The position numbers and the translations under genes were made by a program. Positions 1-9,620 of a stretch of 64,000 nt of DNA are shown here, piece by piece (the first letter of the stretch is position 1; each line of letters starts with the position of its first letter). This stretch comes from Mucilaginibacter tolerans. GTDB taxonomy: Bacteria; Bacteroidota; Bacteroidia; Sphingobacteriales; Sphingobacteriaceae. The stretch lies in assembly GCF_030519375.1 (NCBI RefSeq), contig NZ_JAUMKB010000009.1, positions 1 through 64,000 of the forward strand, in the 5' to 3' direction. The notes under the pieces were generated by a model that had not been told where the DNA came from, did not search any database, and was given only the letters and a program-made list of their open reading frames with translations.

Positions 1-39
1 TAAATTTTACTCCATGCTTTCTGTTTTTTGCCATAAAAA

Positions 40-72
40 TGCCCCCAAATAGTGTCTAACTTTTTGGGGGCA
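40..72. repeat. Inverted repeat, possible IS-end remnant
   Basis: A 10-bp perfect inverted repeat (TGCCCCCAAA / TTTGGGGGCA) encloses a 13-nt loop. The right half, GTGTCTAACTTTTTGGGGGC, resembles terminal sequences of IS elements common in Bacteroidota, but no transposase lies next to it. It could equally be a terminator of a gene left of the window. The likeness to an IS end is from memory. Confidence 0.35.
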
Positions 73-249
73 GTGCATAAAACCGGGCTCTTTTATTTTG
101 TTTATAAATTATCCAAACCTATTTCGTCATTGTTATCGTATAAACACAATGTTTAATCTATAATTAAACAAAAAGAGATAGTCTGGAGAAAATTATCTCT
201 TTAGATTGTGATTTTGGGAAGTAATTAGCTTCTGGTAAATAGTAAAAAG

Positions 250-2493
250 TTGAAAGCCCCTGTAATTTTTATTTTTTTATTTTCCGCTTTAAACGGGCTT
301 TCCTATTCGCTATCGAATTCAGGTCACGCCCAGTCGGCTTGTAGCAATAAAACCGATAGCCTGAAAAAAATAATGCTTGCCGGTCTGGGCGATCGTTCAC
401 ACCCCTCTGATATTGCGACCATCAACCTGATCAACAAACTGGCTGCTGAGTTTATCGAAATAAAGCCGGACAGTACATTATATTATGGTTATAAAGCGAT
501 TGCTTTATCAAAAAAAATCAATTACAAAGCTGGTATTGCCGATGGGTTAGTGGAAACCGGGCACGCCAATTATTTTAAAGGTGGGTTTGCGCAGGCAAAG
601 GCTGAGCTAAACGAGGCTATATCCATCTATACAGATTTAAATAATAAGCAGGGCCTGAGCAACGCCTACACGGTTACAGGCCAAATGTATAATATGCAGG
701 CTGACTATAAACAAGCCCTTTATTATTTAAATCTTGCCCGAGGTATATATGAGCATCAAAATAACAAGCGGGAGCTACCTGTTTGCTATAAAAATATCGG
801 CATGGTTTACTTCGGGCAGGGCCGCCACTCTGCTGCACTCGATTATTATTACAAAGCACTTTTTGTTGAAATTGAAGAGCGAAACCAAACGGCGACTGCC
901 GACATTTACAACAATATTGGCGATGTTTTGCAAAATATGCGGGCATATCCTAAAGCCCTTGATTACTACAATAAAGCGTTAGGAATTGCTAAACAAACCC
1001 ATGACCTGCTCGAAATCGGTACCGCAACTGAAAATATCGGCGAGGTGCTGCTGGCTCAAAAACATTACGATCAAGCGATCAATTATTTATCAAAAGCGCT
1101 TCATATTGCTATTAAACAGGATGATAAGGATGGCATCAGCTATATCTCTGCCGATTTGGGATTATGCTATGCCAACAAAGGGCAATACGATCTGGCATTA
1201 AGCTATTTCAATACTGCATTGCAAACCGCAGCAAAATACAACATCGTTTACGATAAAACTTATGCCCTGATAGGCTTTGCCACACTTTTCAATCAGCAAA
1301 AGGACTATCAAAAGGCATTTAATTATGCGTCTTCTGGTCATAAACTGGCGGAACAAATAAATAATATATGGTTCAGGGCAAATGCAGTTTTTGAGTTGAA
1401 CAATTCTTTGGCAGGTCTGGGCAAATTTGAAGAAGCACATAAACTCTCCATGGAATACATTGCACTTCAGGATAGTTTGAATAACGATGAAAATATTCAA
1501 AAAATAACATCTTACAACCTTGAATATGAGTTTGCAAGCAAGCAGCGCAAATTGATTGCGCAACAAAAGGAAAAGGATGAACTTTACGCCCAAAGATTAA
1601 AACAGGAACGGACTAATCTCATTTTTCTAAGTACGGTTTTATCAGGGATGGTACTCATAGCTGCCGTTTATTATAAAAGCAAACGCCGCCAACAAAAGAT
1701 CAATGCCGTTCTTCAGGAAAGAAACAACGAGATCGTACAGAAAAAAGCCGATCTGGACGAACAGGCCATTAAGTTAAATGACCTGAACCATTTAAAAGAT
1801 CGTTTGATTGCGGTTTTGGCGCATGACTTAAGGGCTCCGCTAAGTACATTGCGGGGACTTTTTACTTTGCTTGAAGATGACACTCTTACCAATGATCAGT
1901 TTCTGGATCTTATCCCGCAGGCAGTAAAAAAACTGGAATATACTTCTGATTTTCTGGATACCTTGTTATTCTGGATAAACAGCCAAATGGATAATTTTGA
2001 CAGCACCGACAAGGCTTTTCTTATCAAAGATGTTGTTGCCAACGAGACTACAAACTATTGTGAGCAGGCAGCATTGAAGGGAATCAGATTGATAGATAAT
2101 GTTTCGGACAATATTATTGTAGCTGCTGACCCTAATTCTATTCGTATCGTGGTACGCAATTTGATCACCAACGCTATTAAATTTTCCCGCGAAAATGATA
2201 CTATTACAATCAGTACCAACTATCTGGATGACAACAATATCCTAATGTCTATAAAAGATACGGGTATAGGAATGCAACAGCACCAACTTGATAAATTATT
2301 CAAAAGCAAGGTCGATAGCGGGCATGGCACAAATAACGAATCGGGAACAGGGATGGGGTTATTATTTTGCAAGGATTTAGTTGAAAAATGCCACGGCAAA
2401 ATTTGGGTTGAAAGCCAACCCGGCCATGGAACGGAATTCTTCTTTACGCTACCGCTCGGGAGTTTTAATGAAGAAGCTATGATCGTATCATAA
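250..2493 (+). CDS. TPR-containing membrane sensor histidine kinase (paralogue 1)
   Basis: Predicted sensor kinase. It starts at TTG; no in-frame ATG lies between the upstream stop at 226-228 and the signal peptide (about residues 1-28), so TTG is preferred. Residues about 60-430 are TPR repeats (recurrent A..Y...AL pattern), presumably periplasmic. Then come a coiled coil, one membrane segment (about 456-475), a second coiled coil, and a HisKA domain with phospho-acceptor His525 in AHDLRAPLS. The ATPase domain has an N-box (RNLITNAIKFS, about 636), DTGIGM (about 670) and GTGMGL (about 699). No DNA-binding or receiver domain is present, so a separate response regulator must exist, and none is adjacent. 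The next gene is a close paralogue in the same orientation. The ligand is unknown. Confidence 0.9.
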   Translation: MKAPVIFIFLFSALNGLSYSLSNSGHAQSACSNKTDSLKKIMLAGLGDRSHPSDIATINLINKLAAEFIEIKPDSTLYYGYKAIALSKKINYKAGIADGLVETGHANYFKGGFAQAKAELNEAISIYTDLNNKQGLSNAYTVTGQMYNMQADYKQALYYLNLARGIYEHQNNKRELPVCYKNIGMVYFGQGRHSAALDYYYKALFVEIEERNQTATADIYNNIGDVLQNMRAYPKALDYYNKALGIAKQTHDLLEIGTATENIGEVLLAQKHYDQAINYLSKALHIAIKQDDKDGISYISADLGLCYANKGQYDLALSYFNTALQTAAKYNIVYDKTYALIGFATLFNQQKDYQKAFNYASSGHKLAEQINNIWFRANAVFELNNSLAGLGKFEEAHKLSMEYIALQDSLNNDENIQKITSYNLEYEFASKQRKLIAQQKEKDELYAQRLKQERTNLIFLSTVLSGMVLIAAVYYKSKRRQQKINAVLQERNNEIVQKKADLDEQAIKLNDLNHLKDRLIAVLAHDLRAPLSTLRGLFTLLEDDTLTNDQFLDLIPQAVKKLEYTSDFLDTLLFWINSQMDNFDSTDKAFLIKDVVANETTNYCEQAALKGIRLIDNVSDNIIVAADPNSIRIVVRNLITNAIKFSRENDTITISTNYLDDNNILMSIKDTGIGMQQHQLDKLFKSKVDSGHGTNNESGTGMGLLFCKDLVEKCHGKIWVESQPGHGTEFFFTLPLGSFNEEAMIVS

Positions 2494-2691
2494 AACATGG
2501 TTTAAGTATCCCCATGCATCTTTTTTACTTGTATAGTTCCACGTAATATTATATTGGGTTAAATTTTTTAAGACAAAATAAAACAAATTAATAGCGTGTT
2601 ATCGTATAAGACATAAGTAAATGCAATTAAGGCAATTACCACCAACTCTAATTGGTCTTTTGCTATGGTTATTTAGGTTAGCATATATTAA

Positions 2692-5010
2692 ATGTCGTCA
2701 TCAGTTATCAAAAATTTTAGGTCTTTTTTTACTCTCATTCTGCTACTGGCCTCTATAACGGTGTCTGCCGCATACGTGTCATACTCCGCTACCTATAATT
2801 CTGTGGCTTATAATCTGGCCAATTTTAAAGTGGATAGCCTTAAAACCTTGTTAGCCTCCAGCCTTAGCAGTAAGGATAACCCAACAGACGCTATTACTAT
2901 TGACAGGATAAACCAGTTAGCAAAAGAATTTGCCGATATAAATCCAGATAGTACCATTTACTATGGTAAAATGGCAATTTCAAAATCAATGGCAATCAGG
3001 TATAAAAGAGGTGTTGCCGACGGTATGCTTACCTTAGCTAATATATACTCTCAAAAGGGGCAGTATGATTTGGCACAGAAAAACTTTGTAGGTGCAAAAC
3101 TGCTATATATCAATTTAAAGGATGATAAAAGCCTGAGTGATTTTTACATTTTTTATGGCCGTATGTATAACCGGATAGCCAACTACAATGTTGCGGCAGA
3201 CTACTTTAATAAGGCCCTTGAAATAAAAAAGAGAATAAAGGACGAAGCCGGTATTGCCGAGTGTTACCACCATATAGGCTGGGTGTCAGACAATATCGGA
3301 AAATCATCGTATGCACTTGATAACTATTTTAAGTCGCTCTCATTAGATATCAAGTTACATAACAACCTTGCTGCGGCAAACAACTATAATAATATTGGGG
3401 AGTTGATGAAGAATATGGAGATCTATCCAAAATCAATGGAGTATTATAAACGTGCTCTTAAAATATGGGAGGATCAGAAGAATGTACAAGGTATTAGTAC
3501 TGCCTACGAAAATATGGGCGAAATATTTATGGCTGAGAAAAAATATGATGAAGCCATTGTATATCTTACCAAATCATTAAAATTAACCAAAGAACAGGAT
3601 GACAAAGATGGGCTTGGCTCTTTATATGTCGATCTCGGCCTTTGTTATTCAAATAAAAAGCAATTTAACGCCGCCTTAAATTTTCTGAACCAGGCGCTCG
3701 ATATCTCGACAGCTTATAAAATTGATTACAATAAGGCTTATGCTTATATCGGTTTTGCTACTGTTTATAACCAGCAAAAGGATTATCCAAATGCATATAA
3801 ATATGCATTACTGGCTAAGGCCCTTGCTGATAAGCTGGGTAGTTTAACCAATAGGACAAACGCCGCCTTACAATTTAGCGAAGCTCTTGGCGGCTTAAAC
3901 AGATTTAAAGAGGCATATAAAGCTCAGGAACAGTATAATTTACTTAGAGACAGCCTGAAAAGTGATGAAAGCGTCCAGAAGCTAACCTCATTTAACCTGG
4001 AATCTAATTTTGCTGAAAAGCAGCGTTTGCTTGCTGCACAGCACCAGCGCCAGGACGATCTGTATCAGCAGAAAATACAGAGACAGGGCTTATTGAGTGC
4101 TATCTTCTTCCTGATCATACTGGGTATGGCCGCTATCCTGATCGTTTACTATAAAGCCAAACTTAAACAACAAAAGATCAATTCCATACTAGAGGACAAA
4201 AACGCCGAAGTCATACAACAAAAAGCGGATCTGAATGATCAGGCGCACAAATTAAATGACCTGAATAATCTGAAAGACAGACTTATCTCCGTACTGGCGC
4301 ACGACCTTAGGGCACCATTAAGTACCCTGCGCGGCCTGTTTGGTTTGCTGGAAGATGATACCATATCGCACGACCAGTTTTTAACTATGATACCTCAAGC
4401 CTTGAAAAAGCTGGAATATACGTCTGACTTTTTGGACACCTTGCTTTTCTGGATCAATAGCCAGATGGAAAACTTCGACAGCTCGGCAAAAAGTTTCCCT
4501 ATTAAAGATGTTATATCATACGAGGTAAGCAATTATTATGAGCAGGCAACAGAAAAAGGGATTAAACTGACGGATACTGTGTCGGAGAATATCACCGTGG
4601 CAGCCGACCCGAATTCGATCCGTATTGTTACCCGTAACCTAATTACCAATGCCATCAAGTTCTCGCGGAAAGACGATACCATTGTAGTTAGTGCCCGGCA
4701 GAAAGATGAGACCTATATCCTGATATCAGTTAAAGATAGTGGTGTTGGTATGTCCGAAAAACAGTTGAACAAGTTATTCAAGAGTAAGGTAGATAGCGGA
4801 ACCGGCACTAATAATGAATCGGGTACCGGTATGGGACTTTTATTCTGTAAGGACCTGATCGAGAAATGCAATGGAAAAATATGGGTTGAAAGTGTTCAGG
4901 GTTCAGGAACAGAATTCTTTTTCACGCTTCCAGTCGGTGTTGTCGGTACTATAAAAGAAGAGGAGCCGGCATTTACTCCCGCTCCTTCTCCTGTCGCAAA
5001 TTTTTCTTAG
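2692..5010 (+). CDS. TPR-containing membrane sensor histidine kinase (paralogue 2)
   Basis: Tandem paralogue of the preceding kinase with the same architecture: N-terminal hydrophobic signal or anchor (about 10-30), TPR array (about 70-430), coiled coil, membrane segment (about 468-488), HisKA with His537 in AHDLRAPLS, then HATPase with RNLITNAIKFS and GTGMGL (about 711). The kinase halves of the two proteins are nearly superimposable, while the TPR halves have diverged more, as expected if the duplicates now respond to different inputs. The 198-nt gap between them suggests separate promoters. It has an ATG start. The C-terminus carries a Pro/Ala-rich tail absent from the first copy. No partner regulator is visible. 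Confidence 0.9.
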   Translation: MSSSVIKNFRSFFTLILLLASITVSAAYVSYSATYNSVAYNLANFKVDSLKTLLASSLSSKDNPTDAITIDRINQLAKEFADINPDSTIYYGKMAISKSMAIRYKRGVADGMLTLANIYSQKGQYDLAQKNFVGAKLLYINLKDDKSLSDFYIFYGRMYNRIANYNVAADYFNKALEIKKRIKDEAGIAECYHHIGWVSDNIGKSSYALDNYFKSLSLDIKLHNNLAAANNYNNIGELMKNMEIYPKSMEYYKRALKIWEDQKNVQGISTAYENMGEIFMAEKKYDEAIVYLTKSLKLTKEQDDKDGLGSLYVDLGLCYSNKKQFNAALNFLNQALDISTAYKIDYNKAYAYIGFATVYNQQKDYPNAYKYALLAKALADKLGSLTNRTNAALQFSEALGGLNRFKEAYKAQEQYNLLRDSLKSDESVQKLTSFNLESNFAEKQRLLAAQHQRQDDLYQQKIQRQGLLSAIFFLIILGMAAILIVYYKAKLKQQKINSILEDKNAEVIQQKADLNDQAHKLNDLNNLKDRLISVLAHDLRAPLSTLRGLFGLLEDDTISHDQFLTMIPQALKKLEYTSDFLDTLLFWINSQMENFDSSAKSFPIKDVISYEVSNYYEQATEKGIKLTDTVSENITVAADPNSIRIVTRNLITNAIKFSRKDDTIVVSARQKDETYILISVKDSGVGMSEKQLNKLFKSKVDSGTGTNNESGTGMGLLFCKDLIEKCNGKIWVESVQGSGTEFFFTLPVGVVGTIKEEEPAFTPAPSPVANFS

Positions 5011-5013
5011 TGA

Positions 5014-6351
5014 TTAATTATTTACACCACCAACGCCTTTATCTATGGTGCCGTTGGTGTATTTTAACGGATCAACCTTTTTAGGATCGCCCTGGTATAC
5101 CCAAACAATATTGCCGATATATTTCCGGAAAGCATCACTTACCTGCTCAACAGTTAGTTTTTTCACGTCATTGACCAGCGTATAAGATCGATGCCAATTA
5201 TTGAATATGATTTCGTTTGTGGCTAACGACGCCGCCTGTGCGCTGTTGGTTTCCTGGCGATAATAAAATCCTGTAAGATAGGTTACTTTCATATCAGCTA
5301 CTTCATCAGCTTTAAAGCCGTCTGTTTTAATCTTGTCTACCAATCTGTCAAACACTTCAATATATTTGTTGGGCTGGGTAGTCGAAACGGCAAATTTGGC
5401 AACAGAAGTAGCTCCGTAGCTAAACCAGGCCTGTGGCGCATAGGATAAGCCATTGTTGGTACGCACATCAAGAAAATGACGATTAGCAAATATGCGCATA
5501 GCCACGTTAAAGGCGTCAAAATCAGGGGTGCCGGCTTCAGGGCCACCGGTAATACCCTCTACATAATTGGTAGCCAGGTCGCGTTGTTCAGCTGAGAATG
5601 AATTCTTATATATCCGGAAATCCTCTTTTTTTAACTCAAAAGGTGCGCCTTGTTTTATGCCGTTCAATAGCTGACTCACCTTTTGCTCAATAATATTCCT
5701 GTCCAGATCTGCTACGATGACGATTAATAACCGCGACCTGGTTAATATAGATTTGTAGTAAGCTTTGGCTTCTTCCGATGTGATCTTATTGATATTATCT
5801 ACCGTACCGCTGGGATCTTTTGCATAATCTCGACCCGCAAATGCCACCTTGTTAGCATATTTATCGATAGCTGCATCCGGGCGGCCTTCGTTTTCCTTCA
5901 GGTTATTGATAGCATCTTGTTTAATCCGGGTAAACTCCTTGGCGTCAAAAGCCGGCAAGGTCATCATTTCTGCATATAAAGGCCAAACAGTTTCAAAATC
6001 GCCTTTAATACAGTTCATTTTCACGATGGAATAATCCCTGCCGCTGAAACCGTACACATCCGCGCCTACCTTATCCAGCTGGTTTTTAAAACTATTTTTA
6101 TCATGTTTCACTGTGCCACATTCACTAAGCGCGGTTAATGCCAATGACTCGATACCTGTTTTATCAGCCGGATAATTATGCACCCCGCCTTTTATAGCGG
6201 TTTGTATCTCAATAATATCATTCCCGCTCGGCTGAACAATTACTTTAACCCCATCGATTGTCATATCATAAGGCTTCGCCTGTTGCGCCTTTACCGCCTG
6301 AAAGCCAGATACCGCAATACTAATAAACAGTATAAATATTTTCTTTTTCAT
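5014..6351 (-). CDS. M16 family peptidase-like protein, non-catalytic partner subunit
   Basis: A secreted or periplasmic protein of the insulinase/pitrilysin M16 family. Start chosen at the ATG giving MKKKIFILFISI, a normal signal peptide (about 1-23); a further in-frame start 30 nt upstream would overlap the preceding gene. Where catalytic members have HxxEH this protein reads SLALTAL, so it cannot bind zinc in the usual way. It keeps the C-terminal R/Y signature (RTNNGLSY) typical of the non-catalytic half of two-subunit M16 proteases. It follows the catalytic subunit by 16 nt in one operon, so an obligate heterodimer is the natural reading. The substrate is unknown. Confidence 0.85.
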   Translation of the reverse strand: MKKKIFILFISIAVSGFQAVKAQQAKPYDMTIDGVKVIVQPSGNDIIEIQTAIKGGVHNYPADKTGIESLALTALSECGTVKHDKNSFKNQLDKVGADVYGFSGRDYSIVKMNCIKGDFETVWPLYAEMMTLPAFDAKEFTRIKQDAINNLKENEGRPDAAIDKYANKVAFAGRDYAKDPSGTVDNINKITSEEAKAYYKSILTRSRLLIVIVADLDRNIIEQKVSQLLNGIKQGAPFELKKEDFRIYKNSFSAEQRDLATNYVEGITGGPEAGTPDFDAFNVAMRIFANRHFLDVRTNNGLSYAPQAWFSYGATSVAKFAVSTTQPNKYIEVFDRLVDKIKTDGFKADEVADMKVTYLTGFYYRQETNSAQAASLATNEIIFNNWHRSYTLVNDVKKLTVEQVSDAFRKYIGNIVWVYQGDPKKVDPLKYTNGTIDKGVGGVNN

Positions 6352-6367
6352 GATGTTCAGTTTAAGG

Positions 6368-7747
6368 TTATTTAGCTGCAAAGAATGAACCTGCGTTTAT
6401 TTGCTTATTTAGTTCAGGATTAATGATCAAACCGGCAACCATGGGTTTACCTGCAATATATTTCTTAATATATCTCACAATGTCTTCGCGGGTTACTTTC
6501 TGATAATTGTCATCATTATCTGTAAAGTAATCCAGTGAGGTACTGCACCAGTTGTAGCTTACCTGGCTTGGCAGGCTCGATGGTTTCTCCATATTATGGA
6601 TACGATTACGCAACAAAATGGCCTTAGCATCATTTAGCTGCTCATCAGTAAAGTAATCAGGGTTTGCAAACTGATTTACCTGGTTAATTACTTCTGCATA
6701 GCATTCTTTCAGCTTATTCGGATTAGGCGTCACAAACAAATCGATAGGACCTACATACTTACAGGTAGTATAATTAAACGAAACACCGGATGCCAGTCCT
6801 TTATCAACCAGTGCCTGTTGTAATTTTGATGCGTTTAAGCCCAATATGGTTGAGAATACATCAGCTGATATGGTTGAGGCAGAATCTGTCAGGTACGATG
6901 GCCCCTGCCACGAGAATTGCATATTGGGTGTTTGCGCGATGGTTGTTTCCTTTACAAAGTAATCGTTCTTATCCAATGGTTTAAATGGAGGGATCGGGTA
7001 CTTCTGAATCGGGTCGAAGCCGCTGCTTTCCCAATCGCCGAAAATACTTTCAGCCATTGCAAATGCCTCCTCGTGTTTCACATCACCGCAAATAGTGAGC
7101 AAGCTGTTATTAGGAAAATAGTATTTGTTCTTAATAATCATCATCTTATCTGGTGTAGCGGTATTGATCACTTCATGTATACCGATAGGGTTTTTGCGGG
7201 TGATCAGATCGCCCCAAAGATGCTGCTGAACATTATACCAGAGCTGGAAACCCGGGTCGCTTTCAGCACGCTGAAATTCACCATCAACCACAGGGCGCTC
7301 TTTCTTCATATCTTCTTCGCGATAGATCGGGAAGCGTATAGCAGCGTTCATAAATTTCAATCCCGCTTTCAGGCTATCCCTGTCGAATGTAAAAAAGTAG
7401 TTTACGCGCTCCACATTGGTGGTACCGTTCCATATAGCGCCTAATTGCTGGGTGCGTTTCAGGAATTTCTCCTGGTCGGGATAATCCCTGTTAGCCTTAA
7501 AGAACATGTGTTCAAATAAATGCGACAGGCCGCTGTACTCAGGCCCTTCAGTGTACGCTCCGTTTTTTACAGCAATCTCGATAGTAGCCAGCGGCACTTT
7601 GCTATTTTCGATCACGACAACTTCCAACCCGTTTGGAAGTTTTTTCCAATAATACCCCTTCGGCAGCCTTGGTTGGGCCATTGTTTGAAATGCCAATAAG
7701 TAAAGGGTTGTTGCAAATAGTAGAAATTTTACTCCTTTTGATATCAT
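6368..7747 (-). CDS. M16 family zinc metallopeptidase, catalytic subunit
   Basis: Secreted zinc protease, 459 aa, with a signal peptide of about 24 residues ending in MAQ. The inverted zinc motif HLFEH gives ligands His76 and His80 with catalytic Glu79. Glu157 lies 77 residues later, the expected place for the third ligand. A peptidase M16 N-domain is followed by an M16C domain with HxxEH-independent folds in the second half. It is first in a two-gene operon with the inactive paralogue downstream, matching bacterial two-chain M16 enzymes that degrade peptides in the periplasm. The natural substrate cannot be read from the sequence. Confidence 0.9.
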   Translation of the reverse strand: MISKGVKFLLFATTLYLLAFQTMAQPRLPKGYYWKKLPNGLEVVVIENSKVPLATIEIAVKNGAYTEGPEYSGLSHLFEHMFFKANRDYPDQEKFLKRTQQLGAIWNGTTNVERVNYFFTFDRDSLKAGLKFMNAAIRFPIYREEDMKKERPVVDGEFQRAESDPGFQLWYNVQQHLWGDLITRKNPIGIHEVINTATPDKMMIIKNKYYFPNNSLLTICGDVKHEEAFAMAESIFGDWESSGFDPIQKYPIPPFKPLDKNDYFVKETTIAQTPNMQFSWQGPSYLTDSASTISADVFSTILGLNASKLQQALVDKGLASGVSFNYTTCKYVGPIDLFVTPNPNKLKECYAEVINQVNQFANPDYFTDEQLNDAKAILLRNRIHNMEKPSSLPSQVSYNWCSTSLDYFTDNDDNYQKVTREDIVRYIKKYIAGKPMVAGLIINPELNKQINAGSFFAAK

Positions 7748-7835
7748 AAGATGCAGTTTAGATGTAAGACTATAAATATAGTACTTACGTTACGAAACGA
7801 TATGTGCCAATATCACATTTTAATTTTTATAAAAA

Positions 7836-7871
7836 TTGAAAGGGGATCCCCAGACCAGGATCCCCTTTCAA
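7836..7871 (-). terminator. Intrinsic terminator after the OsmC-like gene
   Basis: A perfect 14-bp stem (TTGAAAGGGGATCC with its complement) closes an 8-nt loop. Read on the minus strand it is followed by a T-rich run, and it lies 19 nt beyond the stop of the gene at 7890-8309. Confidence 0.8.
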
Positions 7872-7889
7872 TAAATTGACAAACAGTAA

Positions 7890-8309
7890 TTATGCGTACT
7901 GTACGTTCAGTGTAATTGGCACGCTCAAAGCTTTTGAGATAATACAACCAGCCTTTGCACCTTCAGCAATCTGTTTAAATTTTTCTTCAGATACGCCATC
8001 GATAGGCGAACCTTTAATTTCAAGATGGATGCCGTTAACGACTAAGGCTTGTAAATCAAGATCAAGAATTGCTTCTGTGTTTAAATCATTTGCAGTAAAG
8101 CCAGCCTGGGCTAATGCCGCACTAACTGCCATGGTAAAACAACCGGCGTGAGCAGCTGCTAACAATTCTTCAGGGTTAGTACCAATGCCATCGGCAAAAC
8201 GGGTTTTGAATGAATATTGTGTATTGTTTAAGATAGTGCTCTGGGTGGAAATTTCCCCTTTGCCTTCCATTAAGTTGCCATTCCAATGGGCCTTTGCTGT
8301 GCGTTTCAT
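7890..8309 (-). CDS. OsmC family peroxiredoxin
   Basis: Small OsmC/Ohr-type protein of 139 aa, usual for the family. It reduces organic hydroperoxides or peroxide through two conserved cysteines, here Cys57 (in HAGCFTM) and Cys122 (in KAGCIISK). The N-terminal KAHWNGNLMEGKG and TNPEELLAAAHAGC patterns are typical of the OsmC branch rather than Ohr. It is cytoplasmic, with no signal peptide. It is a single gene bounded by a strong terminator; the flavin reductase upstream, 67 nt away in the same direction, may be co-transcribed. Oxidative or osmotic stress regulation is known for the family and is not shown by this sequence. Confidence 0.88.
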   Translation of the reverse strand: MKRTAKAHWNGNLMEGKGEISTQSTILNNTQYSFKTRFADGIGTNPEELLAAAHAGCFTMAVSAALAQAGFTANDLNTEAILDLDLQALVVNGIHLEIKGSPIDGVSEEKFKQIAEGAKAGCIISKALSVPITLNVQYA

Positions 8310-8376
8310 AGTTCGTTCTTTGTTTAAAGTGAATGTATTTGAAATTAGTTAAATTATTTATACTTCAATATTAAGT

Positions 8377-9441
8377 TTACCATTTAGCCCGCTCATATTG
8401 AACGGGCCATTTAATCTCTTGTCCAAGTTGATGTGCCGCACGCAACGGAAAATACGGATCGCGCAACAACTCACGAGCTAATAGTGTCATATCAGCCTGA
8501 CCATTTTGAATGATCTCATTAGCCTGTTTGGCTTCCGTGATCAGCCCTACAGCACCGGTCAATATTCCTGATTCTTTGCGTATGCGCTCGGCAAATTCCA
8601 CCTGGTATCCGGGTTTTAAAGGAATTTTAGCCAATATGTTGCCGCCGGATGAGCAATCTATCAAGTCGACACCGGCTTCTTTCAGTTTCTTAGCAAGATT
8701 AACCGAATCATCAATAGTCCATCCACCCTCGGTCCAGTCTGTTGATGATATACGCACTAACAATGGGTTTTCAGACGGCCAGCTTTCTTTTACTGCTGCA
8801 ACAACCTCCAACAACAGGCGGATACGATTTTCAAATGAGCCCCCATATTCATCGGCACGACGGTTACTGAGAGGCGAATAAAATTCGTGGATCAAATAAC
8901 CATGCGCCGCATGTATCTCAATCACTTTAAAGCCCGCTTTAAGTGCTCTTGCTGCAGCAGCTTTAAAATCGGCTTTTATTTTTTCGATGCCTGTTTTATC
9001 CAATTCTATTGGAGGTTCTTCTGTTTCTATGAACGCTACAGCGCTTGGTGCCAACGCCTTCCAGCCATTTTCATCACCGGATGGTATTTGCTTGTTACCT
9101 TTCCATGGCACTTCGTGGCTGGCCTTGCGGCCCGCATGTGCTAATTGTACGCCGGCAACACCACCGTGCTCATGAACAAAACCAGTGATCTGCTTTAATT
9201 TTTCAATGTGCTCATCTTTCCAAATTCCCAGGTCACCATAACTGATCCGGCCTTCCGGAGATACTGCAGTCGCTTCGGTAATAACCAACGCAGCGCCGCC
9301 TATAGCACGGCTACCCAGGTGTACCAAATGCCAATCACTGGCAAAGCCATCAACTGATGAATATTCACACATAGGCGATACCGCAATGCGGTTTCTAAAT
9401 TCGACGTTTTTTATTTTAAGGGGAGAAAACAGGTTAGACAT
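8377..9441 (-). CDS. namA: NADPH dehydrogenase / Old Yellow Enzyme (YqjM/NamA type)
   Basis: FMN-dependent ene-reductase of the Old Yellow Enzyme family, 354 aa, thermophilic-like/YqjM subgroup. It reduces activated C=C bonds of enals, enones and nitro compounds with NADPH. Visible features: Cys25 in SPMCEYS (the flavin-tuning Cys of the YqjM group), QLAHAGRKAS, substrate-binding HAAHGYLIHEF followed by SPLSNRRADEYGGS, and a C-terminal phosphate-binding segment ending LLARELLRDPYFPLRAA. It is a cytoplasmic TIM barrel. A promoter-like TATATTTG lies 15 nt before the start. Family assignment is firm; the physiological substrate is unknown. Confidence 0.92.
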   Translation of the reverse strand: MSNLFSPLKIKNVEFRNRIAVSPMCEYSSVDGFASDWHLVHLGSRAIGGAALVITEATAVSPEGRISYGDLGIWKDEHIEKLKQITGFVHEHGGVAGVQLAHAGRKASHEVPWKGNKQIPSGDENGWKALAPSAVAFIETEEPPIELDKTGIEKIKADFKAAAARALKAGFKVIEIHAAHGYLIHEFYSPLSNRRADEYGGSFENRIRLLLEVVAAVKESWPSENPLLVRISSTDWTEGGWTIDDSVNLAKKLKEAGVDLIDCSSGGNILAKIPLKPGYQVEFAERIRKESGILTGAVGLITEAKQANEIIQNGQADMTLLARELLRDPYFPLRAAHQLGQEIKWPVQYERAKW

Positions 9442-9455
9442 ATAGACGTTTTGTG

Positions 9456-9486
9456 CAAATATAGGTTAACTAACACCGAAGGCAAG
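9456..9486 (-). promoter_or_regulatory. Bacteroidota-type promoter of namA
   Basis: On the minus strand a -7 element TATATTTG (9456-9463) is preceded by CTTG at 9483-9486, exactly 19 nt away. This fits the TTTG-N19-TAnnTTTG consensus with one mismatch. Confidence 0.6.
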
Positions 9487-9620
9487 CTCATGGTTTTGTA
9501 AAATAAGATCGCCGTAAACTAATTGATATTGGTCTGAACATTTTATCTTATTCCAGGGTTAAATAGCAGAGTAAATATGTATTTTAGATAAAGTGCCCCT
9601 AACCAATTACCAATCCGACC

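Noticed and set aside
40..72. A complete insertion sequence at the left edge
   Set aside because: Only an end-like motif is visible; no transposase frame lies beside it.
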